This document shows positions 44,439-53,939 of a stretch of DNA of 64,000 nt, piece by piece. Positions within the stretch are counted from its first letter, which is position 1; each line of letters opens with the position of its first letter. A program made the position numbers and the translations under genes. The notes below the pieces were generated by a model that worked only from the letters and a program-made list of their open reading frames with translations, was not told the DNA's origin and searched no databases. This DNA is from Zygaena filipendulae (taxonomy: Eukaryota; Arthropoda; Insecta; Lepidoptera; Zygaenidae), in assembly GCA_907165275.2 (NCBI GenBank), contig OU015670.1:771501-835500 (forward strand), given 5' to 3'.

Positions 44439-44666
44439 CAGTGGTGGGCAAACTTTCTTCATGTACGGCCATGGTTTACGAAATTTTGGAGGAGGGCCAT
44501 AATCAAAGAAAAAATGCACCGCGACTACGCGACTTCACTAGTCTAGCTGGCTCCCTTACTTATGCACTTATGACCGTCAGTATTTAATTACTATACATTT
44601 CGAAGGGCCGCCGCGGGCCGGATTCAAATTTCAATCCTTTCGCGGGCCGTACTCTGCCCGGCACTG
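44439..44666. mobile_element. hAT-type MITE, 8-bp duplication CTCTAGCT
   Basis: Left CAGTGGTGGGCAAACTTTC, right GTACTCTGCCCGGCACTG. CTCTAGCT is duplicated at 44431-44438 and 44667-44674. It is 228 bp and includes a CGCGGGCCG block. An 8-bp duplication and CAGTG ends identify hAT. Confidence 0.87.
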
Positions 44667-44834
44667 CTCTAGCTACACAATATACAAAACATTAATTATT
44701 TTTTTTTGCTTCAAAGTCAAATAATTGTATTCTAAGGTCTAAGGAATCTCAGGGTTAATTTTTTACGTGAGGCGATTTTCGCAATGTTTCGAACCCCCTC
44801 CGAAAGATTTGTACCTAACCTGTGCTTGGTGCAT

Positions 44835-44935
44835 CATCGTCGTCATCATATCAGCCAAGAGACGTCCACTGCTGAACGTAGATCTTACCCAAGGATCGCC
44901 ACGACGTCCGCGCTTCAGAACTTACTAGTGCTGTT
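44835..44935. repeat. Interspersed repeat (CAAGAGACGTCCACTGCTGA)
   Basis: ATCATATCAGCCAAGAGACG, TCCACTGCTGAACGTAGATC, CCAAGGATCGCCACGACG: a sequence very common in lepidopteran genomes, probably from a non-LTR element (recalled). Confidence 0.55.
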
Positions 44936-44994
44936 TTGTGCTTGGAGAGAATCTGCACAACAACCTGTGCACGCTGTCGGCTTAGTCCTTACTA

Positions 44995-45135
44995 TCCTTA
45001 CTAATATTACAAATGCGAAAGTAACTCTGTAGGTATGTCTGTCTGTTACGCTTTCACGCCTCAACGGCTTAACCGATCATTTTGAAATTTTGCATACATC
45101 GTTGTCAGAAGTACAGAAAAGGACATAAAAAATTC
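44995..45135 (+). mobile_element. Helitron 5' part
   Basis: TCCTTACTAATATTACAAAT, TGTTACGCTTTCACGCCTCA, CCGATCATTTTGAAATTTTG, then GTACAGAAAAGGACATAAAA where it breaks off. Confidence 0.65.
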
Positions 45136-45540
45136 CAGTATGTATGTGTGTATTTATCATCCTTTACCAGACATGTATGTGTGTCTGTGTGTATCCCGGG
45201 CCCCGCCCACTTTCTCTCTTGACCCGATTCGCCGGCGTGTGAGTGACCTCATCGCGCCAACAAAACAACAATGGCGTCCATTCAAGATGTGGCTAATTGT
45301 CGTAATTCGGCCGATACACACGCGTGCGCTTGGCCGAGTGCCACGGGACGTTGCTGTGCGCTCATATACACTCGGCTTTATAATTATGTCAAAGAATACT
45401 AACGTATCACTATTCATAAAGAAGCGACACTCCGCGCCCCGTCACGACGCGCGTCGCGACGTAGCAGCGAGCCTAGAGATGACAGCGGCGTGCGCTGTCG
45501 CTGCTGCACGTGTCGGGCTCTATCAACGCGAATTTGTAAT

Positions 45541-45748
45541 GGCTCCACAACATTGTCGCCGAGTACAGACGATTATACGCGATCACGATAGTGTAGAGGG
45601 CATACTCGGCTGTACTCGCTCGCCTGCGATCCGTGAATTGTCGGTTTTTGGGCACGCATCAAAGGGGATCGCCTGTGATCGCGTTTAGGTGTCCACATTA
45701 TCGCCGATCACACGATCAACGATCATCGGCGATAATGTAGTGAAGGCA
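45541..45748. mobile_element. MITE with CATTATCGCCGA termini (copy 2)
   Basis: Same family as 36870-37099: GCTCCACAACATTGTCGCCG at left, ATCGGCGATAATGTAGTGAA at right, shared TGTAGAGGGCATACTCGGCT inside. The apparent 182-codon frame that runs through it is not a gene. Confidence 0.7.
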
Positions 45749-46823
45749 TAACACTCGCCGCGTCCTGGCGCCACACACACACACTGCACGTGTGCACACA
45801 AGCCGCCTGTAGTAGTAGGTAGTACTGGGGTGATCAATCGGTTCGCTTAAATGGAGTGTCGTGGGTGTGCTAGCGCAACTCGCTAGAAAAAAAAATTATA
45901 TTATCTTTTAAGATATTCCATTTAATACTGTATTTGTTACCCGTTTCGTTGCTCAACTTCGCAAACTGGACTCAATTTCGCAAACTTCTATCTGTGATGG
46001 ACTCTTTGGCGGCGAAAGAATATTTCGTGAAATGACTGTGTCGTGCCAAGCGCGATACGAATTAATGACACGCCTAGTGTGTCTTCAGTTATGTGTCAAA
46101 AAATGCACTTTTTTTTTAATTTTACTTACGATTAAATACGTTCAGTTATTAAAAAGAATATTGACACGCCTGTCGTGCTATCTGTAACGATACTTCAGCA
46201 ACATTTAAACTTGACCCAGCAAAATGTAGATACGGAATCAGCCAAAAATTCGGAATCGGCGAACACCGAAATTGTCGCTCCTTTACATAGTATTATGTAG
46301 TTGCTATTCTTTGGGATTAATGTGACGGAATGGAGCCACTTTACACTTCAACAATTGTCTTCGCCCTGTATCTATGTATGTCTGTAGGTAGGTCCAGAGA
46401 GAAGGTAATCACTACGTTTTAAGAGACGGGACTTCCTTACTTGGTTTTGAAATCCATTTAGCAGACCCAGCAATACCAACACAGCGAAAATTTAAATGTC
46501 AAAATACTTCATAACTCATGGGTACCAACATTAACGAGAACAATAGGGATGGCCACATGTAGTTCCTGATTAAATCGATATCGATAAATTATCATTAGAG
46601 CATCGTGGGCTTCATACCAGGTGAATTAAATCTACAATGGGGGAAAACATTTGTCGTAAAATTGAAACAATAAATTATTATTTTTATTTATTTATTATTA
46701 TTCCAATATTTTAGTTTGTCATGATGATGATGTTATTAGATAGATAGATATTTATTTTCTCTTTAAAAATTACATTTACATTTTATGTCAAAATTAAATA
46801 ACCTATTTGGGAAAGTAAATAAT
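45749..46823. other. AT-rich non-coding stretch
   Basis: A GATA-type microsatellite with a TATTTATTTTC tail (about 46738-46800) is probably a minus-strand LINE tail. Nothing else is supported. Confidence 0.4.
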
Positions 46824-47001
46824 TTACTTCGCAGTGCCTCCTTGTTGAGCCTTGTTTAAATTATCGGTAGAAATATCTATCGGTAGAAGTATCCGACATT
46901 CGTTCCTTACATCTCCACAGACATATTTTATATCGTGAAGTTTTTCGATTGGGATGTAAGCTAAGTCATCATTTCCAAAAATTTTTTCCCATTGTCGACA
47001 T
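46824..47001 (-). pseudogene. THAP-domain gene, exon 2 (3' end)
   Basis: On the minus strand a good acceptor (ATTTTAATTTCAG) precedes position 47001. The frame completes the split Arg codon from exon 1 and reads CRQWEKIFGNDDLAYIPIEK, then YVCGDVRNECRIL, ending TAA at 46824. THAP domains have a conserved W, the N-D-L stretch with a P about four residues on, and a final C-x2-H with F. Here the W, NDDL..IP and VC are present, but the expected D-H-F after C reads GDV-R, so the zinc-binding His is missing. It may be a short THAP-only protein or a dead copy. Confidence 0.55.
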
Positions 47002-47624
47002 CTGAAATTAAAATATCTATCAATCATGCAAGTACACTTAATAACAAGATAGAGTATAATATAGTTAGATAGAGTACAGAAGACGAGGTTCACTTTATTA
47101 CAATACGATCATAATACTTAATGAATACTGCAGTAAGTAATGAAAAAAGTATACGCAGCAGCAGCTATACAAAAATATTCCAAAATATTCACTATAGCAT
47201 CATTCATTAAAGTTTATCGACTCACTTTATCGATAGTGAAGATTTACATCACTATGGTTTACAAACATGCAAATATTTTTTCTCATTTCAAAAAGATAGT
47301 GTATTATTTTATACTAGTAACAGACGATCCAACTTGGTTGGATCCAACCGCCCGATCCCGACCAAATCGGAACGTGTATAGGGTAGTCGGTCCAACATTA
47401 TTATTATTAATACCGGTTGGACGTGGTCGGCTCGCCGACGCACCCGACAGGCCAACCGTCCAACCAAATTGGTACGTGTGGAGGCAAACGATCCAACCGA
47501 TGTGTCTCAGTCGCATTCGAAACGCCGCCGAGCGCTGACGAAAAGTAGGAAAAAAGTAAATGATAAGTACTACGTACAACTTACAAATACGTAATACTTA
47601 TTATTTCGATGTTAAAAACAAACT

Positions 47625-48145
47625 TAATATACACACCGGCAGAATTAGCGGAACATAAAAAGGCAGAGTATAGAAATAATTACGTATATATGTATATTAA
47701 AACAAATAATAATTAGACTTGAAGTAATAAATTAATATACATCTTTTAACACTTTAAAAGTTTGTAATTAAATTATTAAATTTTATTTAAAATAATAATA
47801 AAAAAACTTTTTCTCTAATTTGTGGGCACACAAATAATGTTGCAAATTAAAGATTACTGTGATTTTAACACTAAATAAATGAACGATAAATAACGTGTGT
47901 TTCCCCTATGTCATTCAACTTTTATTTGCAACATTGTCTGTGTTCTCACAAACTAGAGATTTTTTTTTTTATTTTGATTACTTTTAATAAAATTTAACTA
48001 AAAACTTCTTAAAGTCGATGTTATAAGATGCATATTAGTTTATTACTTCATGCCTGATAATAATTTGTTTTAATATATGTATATACGTAATTATTTCTAT
48101 ACTCTGCCTTTTTATGTTCCACTAATTCTGCCGGTGTATATATAT
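47625..48145. mobile_element. Tc1-like element with about 85-bp TIRs, no transposase
   Basis: Left arm ACACCGGCAGAATTAGCGGA, ACATAAAAAGGCAGAGTATA, GAAATAATTACGTATATATG; the right arm is nearly its perfect inverse. TA-rich flanks fit a TA target. About 520 bp, centre AT-rich and non-coding. It sits inside the TIR element above. Confidence 0.7.
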
Positions 48146-48151
48146 AAATCA

Positions 48152-48421
48152 CGTGTCACGCTGTTTGTCCGCGATGGACTCCCAAACTACTGAACTAATT
48201 TTGATAAAATTTTGTAACCTTTTATAATATGGTCAAACTTAAAAGGTAGGATAGTTTTTATCCCGGAATTCCCGCGGGAACTCCGGCACTAATGCGGGGA
48301 ACAGTTAATCACTGTGAACTACTGTCACGGGTACAAAGAAGGACATAGAGTACCTACTATTTCCCGGAATTCCTGCGGGAACTCCGAAATTACGGCGGAT
48401 GAAATCGCGGGGGACAGCTAG
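48152..48421 (+). mobile_element. Composite Helitron with two 3' ends
   Basis: CACGTGTCACGCTGTTTGTC, then TTCCCGCGGGAACTCCGGCA with GCGGGGAACAGTTAATC (first, damaged end), then TTCCTGCGGGAACTCCGAAA and ATCGCGGGGGACAGCTAG|T (second, intact end). Two tails in series suggest end bypass or serial insertion. Confidence 0.65.
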
Positions 48422-48452
48422 TATTATTATAAATAAGTACGACGCGACGACG

Positions 48453-48654
48453 ATGGAGCAAAACTCTGAACGCGACATAACTGTGAAGTTATTAGAACTA
48501 TATGAAGAGTAAAGACTTTCCCTGTTTGTGGCATTTAACAAATAAAGATTACTTTAATAAAGAAATGAGAAATCAAGCTTATACAATTTTGTTTGAAAGT
48601 TTTAAGAGCAGGCGGCATGACGTCCGTACACTTCTTCAGTGCATAGGCAAATGA
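48453..48654 (+). pseudogene. MADF-domain fragment, frameshifted
   Basis: ATG then EQNSERDITVKLLELYEE before a stop; in a shifted frame DFPCLWHLTNKDYFNKEMRN and AYTILFESFK follow, to a TGA at 48652. The pattern of L-I-E-L-Y, P-x-LW, YxNK, and R..A..I is that of the MADF DNA-binding domain found in insect regulators and Harbinger-type accessory proteins. It is broken and C-terminally short. Location inside a TIR element suggests transposon origin. Confidence 0.55.
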
Positions 48655-48822
48655 CGGTTGGATGCCCAACCGTCGGTACGTCTGTAGCAATGTCGGAACG
48701 GTTGGCACGACGGCGGTAATTGGGTTGGATCCAACCGAGTTGGAACGTCTGTTACTAGTTTTAGTCTTGCTGATAGCTGAAGAGAACAAAATACTTTATT
48801 ACTTTACTCAAGCTGTACTTAC

Positions 48823-48944
48823 CGGTCTGCATATATAGGAAATTTCGTGATAAATTTCCTTTTATTTAAATTTTGTCGACTCTATCTTTTTCTACAAATT
48901 ACATACGTACTACACCGTCTAATCGGTGCTATTTCACTACCCAT
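48823..48944 (-). pseudogene. THAP-domain gene, exon 1 (5' end)
   Basis: On the minus strand ATG at 48944 opens MGSEIAPIRRCSTYVICRKR, then an in-frame TAG at 48882-48884; past it the frame continues ITKFPIYADR to the donor GTAAGTACAG. C11 and C17 stand where the first THAP cysteine pair is expected and KFP..ADR matches the domain's F-P region. Joining to exon 2 keeps phase exactly. The stop makes this copy inactive unless it is an assembly error. Upstream, ATTTCAGTCTTTTG is an initiator-like sequence. Confidence 0.5.
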
Positions 48945-49340
48945 CACAAGAAAATAGTTTTTAATAGTCACACTGCACTTTTCAAAGCGTAAATCACACA
49001 AAATTTTTAAAAATCACACAATTATTTTCCCAAATAACAACATGCGTCGCCATGACAAATAGATGACAGATTGTAAGAAAGATTCAGAGACAAAAGACTG
49101 AAATAGCATGTGAGGCCATCTTTGATGCCATGGAAAAAAAAAATAAAAAAAAAAATGAGTGCTAAACACGAACAAAATTTAATTTGTTCCTAGTTGCGTT
49201 AGACTGGGTAGGTCTGTACCGTGAATCGAACGATGAATGCTGTGCTTTGTGCTTATTCGTTGATATGAATATTAAATTTTTATTATCATTCATTAGTCAT
49301 ATACAGGCTGGTCTGGCTTGATATAGTAACTTTGTCTTAT

Positions 49341-49615
49341 ACCAGCTGTCCCCCGCGGTTTTAGCCGCGGTAATTCCAGGATAAACTATTATTAGATGTG
49401 AACCTTCCTCATGAATCACTCTATCTATTGGTGAAAATCGCTGTCTGTTTGTTCCGGCTAATGTCTGAAACGGCTGGACCTATTTTAATGGGACTTTCAC
49501 TGGCAGATAGTTGATGTTAAAAGGAGTAACATAGGCTACTTTTACTTTAGAATGAAATAGTTTCTGCGGCGCGCATTTCGAAACTCACGCGGGTGAAACC
49601 GCGGGGCACAGCTAG
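49341..49615. mobile_element. Two Helitrons head to head
   Basis: 49341-49440 (minus): CCAGCTGTCCCCCGCGGTTT and TAATTCCAGGATAAAC. 49441-49615 (plus): TTTGTTCCGGCTAATGTCTG, AAAAGGAGTAACATAGGC, ACTCACGCGGGTGAAACCGC, ending GGGGCACAGCTAG|T. Confidence 0.65.
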
Positions 49616-49949
49616 TCATCTAATAAAGTTAAAGTTCACAAACGTCGCGAACCATGCTGTTTTTGTGATCCACCTAGAGATTTTGCAAAACACCTTTTTA
49701 TGCAATAGGCTATTTGACTACTTTTTTTTTCTAAATTCTATTTAGTCTGTCAGTTAGATAAAAAAAAAAATAATGGACACGTATTATTTGCTTTATTAAT
49801 ATACCTGGATAAAGCGCATTAAAGTGGGGGTTTGTAACGTCATACGCAGGTAAAAATTGCGCCTGCTTGTGACTTCACGCGACATTTCGACTCAACTTAT
49901 ATCTCCGTTATTTTTTGCTTACGTAAAAAAAGAAAAAATACGTGTGTCT

Positions 49950-50188
49950 CAGTAGCGAAGGGTGAAATATTGAGAGGGGGAAGCCGGAAATCTACTTTAA
50001 TTTCAACTTATTAAACTATTAACTGTTCCCCGCGGTTTCACCTGCGATAAGTTCGGAGTTCCCGCGGGAATTCCGGTATAAAAAGTCCTTCCCTGTATCC
50101 CTGACAACGTTCACAATTACGGTAGAGAGAGATGTTGCGTTTGAAGGGAAGCCGGTGGGAATCGGCTTCTATGGTACCTTCGCCACTG
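49950..50188. mobile_element. hAT-type MITE, 8-bp duplication GTGTGTCT
   Basis: Left CAGTAGCGAAGGGTG, right TACCTTCGCCACTG. GTGTGTCT is duplicated at 49942-49949 and 50189-50196, inside the CRE-type MITE. A Helitron fragment (about 50028-50120, minus) is in turn nested inside it. Confidence 0.87.
50028..50120 (-). mobile_element. Helitron fragment nested in the hAT MITE
   Basis: ACTGTTCCCCGCGGTTTCAC, GATAAGTTCGGAGTTCCCGC, GGGAATTCCGGTATAAAAAG, CCTGACAACG. The AGCT of the 3' tip has been lost. Confidence 0.65.
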
Positions 50189-50941
50189 GTGTGTCTAATA
50201 TTTTTTTTTTATGAATCTACACGACGCGGCGGGCTAAAAACAAAAATTCAGTCAAACAGCCTATTCCACCACGCCTATACATCCCTGTGTCGTGATGGAG
50301 GGTGGGTGCGGATCGATGCGAGGTCGGTGGCCGGGCGATGGCAATCCAAGGCGGGTGACGTGACGTCACGAGTCGCGCCGTGACGCCCGGTGTCTGGTGG
50401 TGGCGTAGCCGGGAGAATTCGTATTCAAATTTCGTTAAGTTGACCAACGAAACGAGCCCAAACTCGATGAGGTTGCATCGTTACAGTGCAGAGTTCCCAT
50501 GTATGTACGCGTGTCGGTATAAAACATTGAAACTTTACGCAGTGGGCAGTGGCCTTATGACAAGACGTAACTTATAAATTGTTTTTTGTTTTCCTGATAC
50601 ACACATTGTTTCAAGAGCTAAAAGCTAGATATTTTTAATAAAATATACCAACATTATCAATCACATTATTTCTATATTTTTACATTGTCAAATCATTTCA
50701 TACATTCGTTCTATTTTTAAACTATATTATGTAGGTACCTATGTACGTTCAAGGAGTCTGTAACAGTACTCCCCCTTACCTGTATTTTGTGTGTCCCGAA
50801 AATCACCCATCCAAAAAGACAACTGTTTTCTCTACAGACTGTGGTCCGAATCGACCAACTACAAAGAGTTCTTGGGCATTTCATACCGCGGTCCGAACTG
50901 CTCGCTGTGCGAAACGACTAAAGACCCAATATAAGTATATA

Positions 50942-51168
50942 CTAGCTGTTCCCCGGGGTTTCGCCCGCGTCGATTTAGGAGATCCCGCGGACATTCCGGC
51001 ATAAAACTACCCTATAGCCTTTTCTGTACCCCTGACAACGTGCAATATGCAAAATTTAATGCATTGTCGCCCATGTTAATTTCGGAGTTCCCGCGGGAAT
51101 TCCGAAATAAAAATTACTCTATATCCATTTCTGTACCCCTGACAACGTGTATGCAAAATTTTATGAGT
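50942..51168 (-). mobile_element. Two Helitron copies in series (minus)
   Basis: CTAGCTGTTCCCCGGGGTTT, ATAAAACTACCCTATAGCC, TGACAACGTG; then GCCCATGTTAATTTCGGAGT, TCCCGCGGGAATTCCGAAAT, CCTGACAACGTGTATGCAAA. Confidence 0.7.
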
Positions 51169-51930
51169 GTAGGTGACTTTTGGAATCAACTTTAATAATA
51201 ATTCTTTGAAGCGTGACGATTTTGACATATTTTCTCCCAGTCACCTCCCACCGCAAGTACTCGTTAAGGAACTTCGTCCCGAAAGGACCCAGTTTCTGTT
51301 CATTTCCAACTCGCCACTCCACCAGCGGCCGTATGAATAAGGCATCCCGTCCCAAATGAGATATCGATCCGCAGCTCCCTTAGCAACTGTGGATACTGAA
51401 GGCTTGCTTTCGTAAATGTTAAAAATATCAACGCCCTAGGACCTAAGCCCCAGCTGTTCCCGCGGTTTGACGATATGATAAAATATAGAAAATAAAACTA
51501 TAAATAAAAACAAAGTTATAAATAAAAGTCTAATTATAGTGATTGAGGTTACGTCGAAATAACATAATATGATAGTTTCCTTTGTTCCTTCCTGCGGAAC
51601 TAAATGGGGGGCCAGATGACTATGGCATAAGCGGTAAGCGATTTTATTTATTTATTTATTTATTTCCTTACATATTATAAAACAAAGTCCTCCACCGCGC
51701 TAAAACTACCTAATGGATATCGCATGTCGTGGTAAAATCTTTTTATAATCATCGCAACAACTGTCATAATATAATGTACCTATGTAGTTATTCAATAAAA
51801 GTAGAACCCTGTCCTAAGACTTTTCCAATTACAGCAGGGAGAAACCGCGGGGCACAGCGATGGTTCCTGATATAAACAGTTCCTGCGGGAATGTGAACCA
51901 GTTAGTTGAAAATAAACATTATGTTGTCTC
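51169..51930. other. Non-coding stretch with two Helitron scraps
   Basis: Scraps at about 51452-51475 (AGCTGTTCCCGCGGTTTGAC) and 51826-51860 (GGGAGAAACCGCGGGGCACA). A (TTTA)n microsatellite lies at about 51644-51667. No gene. Confidence 0.45.
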
Positions 51931-51936
51931 TATTAA

Positions 51937-52112
51937 CCCTCTAACTGCGCGATTTATCCTCACTGCAAACATGATGTCGACTTTCCCGCTCCCGCTTCCG
52001 CTCGTTCGCTGCGCCGGTGCCGTGTCGGGCGCCACTCCGTCCGCACGCGGTCGGTGACGATCGATACGCGGCGCACGCACGCTGCCGATTCCAGGTAAAG
52101 GCACTAAGGGGG
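51937..52112. mobile_element. Possible piggyBac-like MITE
   Basis: Left TTAA|CCCTCTAACTGCGCG, right GGCACTAAGGGGG|TTAG. A 176-bp GC-rich body. TTAA on one side and TTAG on the other with CCC..GGG ends fit a piggyBac-type element with one mutated flank. Confidence 0.4.
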
Positions 52113-52116
52113 TTAG

Positions 52117-53216
52117 GGCTTGCGCTTACACTGAAAAAAAGAAGAAAATTACTTAAAAATAAAACAGCCATGTGCCATTGTGTACCGATTGATAAACCGT
52201 CAAAATTGAACCAAAGAATAGAGATTATATAAAGAAGCTACTCTCACCGCCCCATCAATTTCATGCCTCCTCATACCCCGCGAAAGACGACCTTTTAAAG
52301 ACCAAGGGAAGTTTGACATGTAGAATTTACAAGTGACAATTATTCACTGACAGCTGACAGTATTGTCAGCTTGCTTGTCCACCTTAAGATGCGCACTCAC
52401 CCATAACACGTGCATAAAATAATATTCTCCTATACGTAGTGCGTATTGACGTATTCACATCTGTCGCAACACGGCCGCGCAGACGCGGACAGACACGGGC
52501 CAGTATTCGCGGAGAGAATATTTTGTCTTGCGGTTCATTTCTGTACGTGTCTGTGGCTACATGTCGAGCAGGGTGAATAGAGCGTCGGAACCGTGCAGCC
52601 GTCTTTTGTAAATACTTAAACGGTGTATTTTGGTTTTCCCACATTTTTTTCTTGGTACGTGTCTGGCACGCTCAATGTCTGTAGATATAAATGGACTTTA
52701 ATGGATATGTTGTAGTTAGAAATAGACTTCAAAACACCTCTCTGGTGTTTTTTGTAATATCCTAACAAATAAATACGTCACATTAAAATATTTCGCCAAG
52801 CTCACAATCATAATATCTTGTTTAAGTTGCAATTCCACAATACTTAAAAGGGGGTCACCACACCGCACGAACACATTTTTGCCATATCGGACGCACACGT
52901 AAAAGTCACATGAAACTGCAAGCAAGCTGTAATCACCTTTAATACTGTCCTCTCTTAAGATCATAATCGCTTGTCCCTCGTGCTCGTAGTCAGTGTACGA
53001 CTCGTCCAATTAAGATCGACCTCTTCGCCGTATCACATCCGGTTGTTGCGAAGGATCTTGTTACGTAAGACGTGTAATTTATTGAACGTGCGCACGTTTG
53101 TATTGAAATAGGAAAACTTTATTTTAAGCTTCGCAGAAAGGGCAAAGGTATAAAGTTCGTCCAGCCATATCTGTTTACGCCTCCGCGGTTATTTTTCGTC
53201 TGATCTACTATTATAA
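52117..53216. other. Unassigned non-coding stretch
   Basis: Frames at 52384-52644 and 52716-53009 (minus) are of 86-97 codons and show no recognisable domain or splice context. They are left uncalled. Confidence 0.4.
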
Positions 53217-53415
53217 TCCTACTAATATTATAAATGTGAAAGTGTGGATGTTTGGATGTTTGTTACTCAATCACGCAAAAACGGCTGAACGGATTTGGAT
53301 GAAATTTGGCATTCACGTTGTCAGGGGTACAAAAAAGGACATAGGGTAGTTTTTATCCCGGACTTCCCGCGGGAACTCTGAAATTACCGCGGGTGAAACC
53401 GCGGGGCACAGCTAG
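53217..53415 (+). mobile_element. Helitron, best-preserved copy
   Basis: 199 bp. Starts A|TCCTACTAATATTATAAATG; middle GTTACTCAATCACGCAAAAA, TTGTCAGGGGTACAAAAAAG, GGACATAGGGTAG; then CTTCCCGCGGGAACTC; ends in the hairpin CCGCGG-GTGAAA-CCGCGG and GGCACAGCTAG|T. It serves as the local reference for the family. It probably corresponds to the lepidopteran Lep1-type Helitrons (name from memory). Confidence 0.88.
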
Positions 53416-53525
53416 TTATAGATAATCCTAGTTTAACTCCTAATGTATCTGTAGTCTGTACGGTAGTTTATTGCTGGTTACGGCTCATTTTTCTCACAAT
53501 ATAATAAATTGCGAGTTACCACTAA

Positions 53526-53744
53526 TCCTACTAATATTATAAACGCGAAAGTTTGTAAGTAAGTATGTATGGATGGATGGATGGATGTTTGTTATGCTTT
53601 CACGCAAAAACTACTGGATGTATTTAAATGAAACTTTACAATAATATAGCTTATACATCAGATTAACACATAGGGTACTTTTTATCCCGGAATTCCCGCG
53701 GGAACTCTGAAATTAACGCGGGTGAAACCGCGAGCCACAACTAG
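53526..53744 (+). mobile_element. Helitron, GGATGGATG subtype
   Basis: A|TCCTACTAATATTATAAACG, (GGAT)n, ACAATAATATAGCTTATACA, CACATAGGGTACTTTTTATC, ending GAAACCGCGAGCCACAACTAG|T. Sister copies are at 59665-59877 and, interrupted, at 43150-43561. Confidence 0.82.
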
Positions 53745-53746
53745 TA

Positions 53747-53939
53747 TCTTTATATATAAAAATGAATTGCTGTTCGTTAGCCTTACTAAAACTCGAGAAT
53801 GGCTGGACCGATTTGGCAAATTTTGATCTTGAAAGATTTGTGAAAGTTCGGGGAAGGTTTAAACTTGAAACGGTGAGAAGTTTGGAGTTCCTGCGGGTAC
53901 TCCGAAATTACCGCGGGTGAAGCCGCGAGAGTCAGCTAG
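53747..53939 (+). mobile_element. Helitron, TATATATAAAAATGAATTGC subfamily
   Basis: A|TCTTTATATATAAAAATGAA, TGCTGTTCGTTAGCC, CTCGAGAATGGCTGGACCGA, GGGGAAGGTTTAAAC, then ACCGCGGGTGAAGCCGCGAG and AGTCAGCTAG|T. It starts two bases after the preceding element's T, so it was probably inserted next to it. Confidence 0.8.

Larger units (their letters stand above)
47318..48770. mobile_element. TIR DNA element with MADF-like remnant
   Basis: Left end ACTAGTAACAGACGATCCAA then CTTGGTTGGATCCAACC; the right end is the inverse (GGTTGGATCCAACCGAGTTG then GAACGTCTGTTACTAGT). The outermost CTAG is palindromic, so the exact target duplication cannot be read. Many CCAAC/GTTGG motifs follow inside both ends. 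Harbinger-type elements often carry a Myb/MADF second protein, which the remnant at 48453 would fit, but no transposase was found. Confidence 0.6.
47002..48822 (-). other. Intron of the THAP gene, loaded with elements
   Basis: 1,821 bp between a consensus donor (CCG|GTAAGTACAG) and acceptor on the minus strand. It holds a TIR element (47318-48770) which itself contains a Tc1-like MITE, two Helitron pieces and a MADF-like remnant. The host splice sites remain intact. Confidence 0.5.
49702..50265 (+). mobile_element. CRE-type MITE copy G, split by a hAT MITE
   Basis: Outer ends AATAGGCTATTTGACTACTT and AGTCAAACAGCCTATT. The left part keeps CAGTTAG, AAAGCGCATTAAAG and degenerate CRE sites (GTAACGTCAT, GTGACTTCAC); the right part resumes CTAATATTTTTTTTTTATGA to the end. 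The 239-bp insert between is at 49950-50188. Confidence 0.75.

Noticed and set aside
44237..44587. 116-codon plus-strand frame
   Set aside because: It runs into the hAT MITE at 44439, so the C-terminal part is element sequence.
45140..45688. 182-codon plus-strand frame, cysteine- and arginine-rich
   Set aside because: Its last third lies in a MITE that also occurs at 36870, and the first part has no domain or intron signals.
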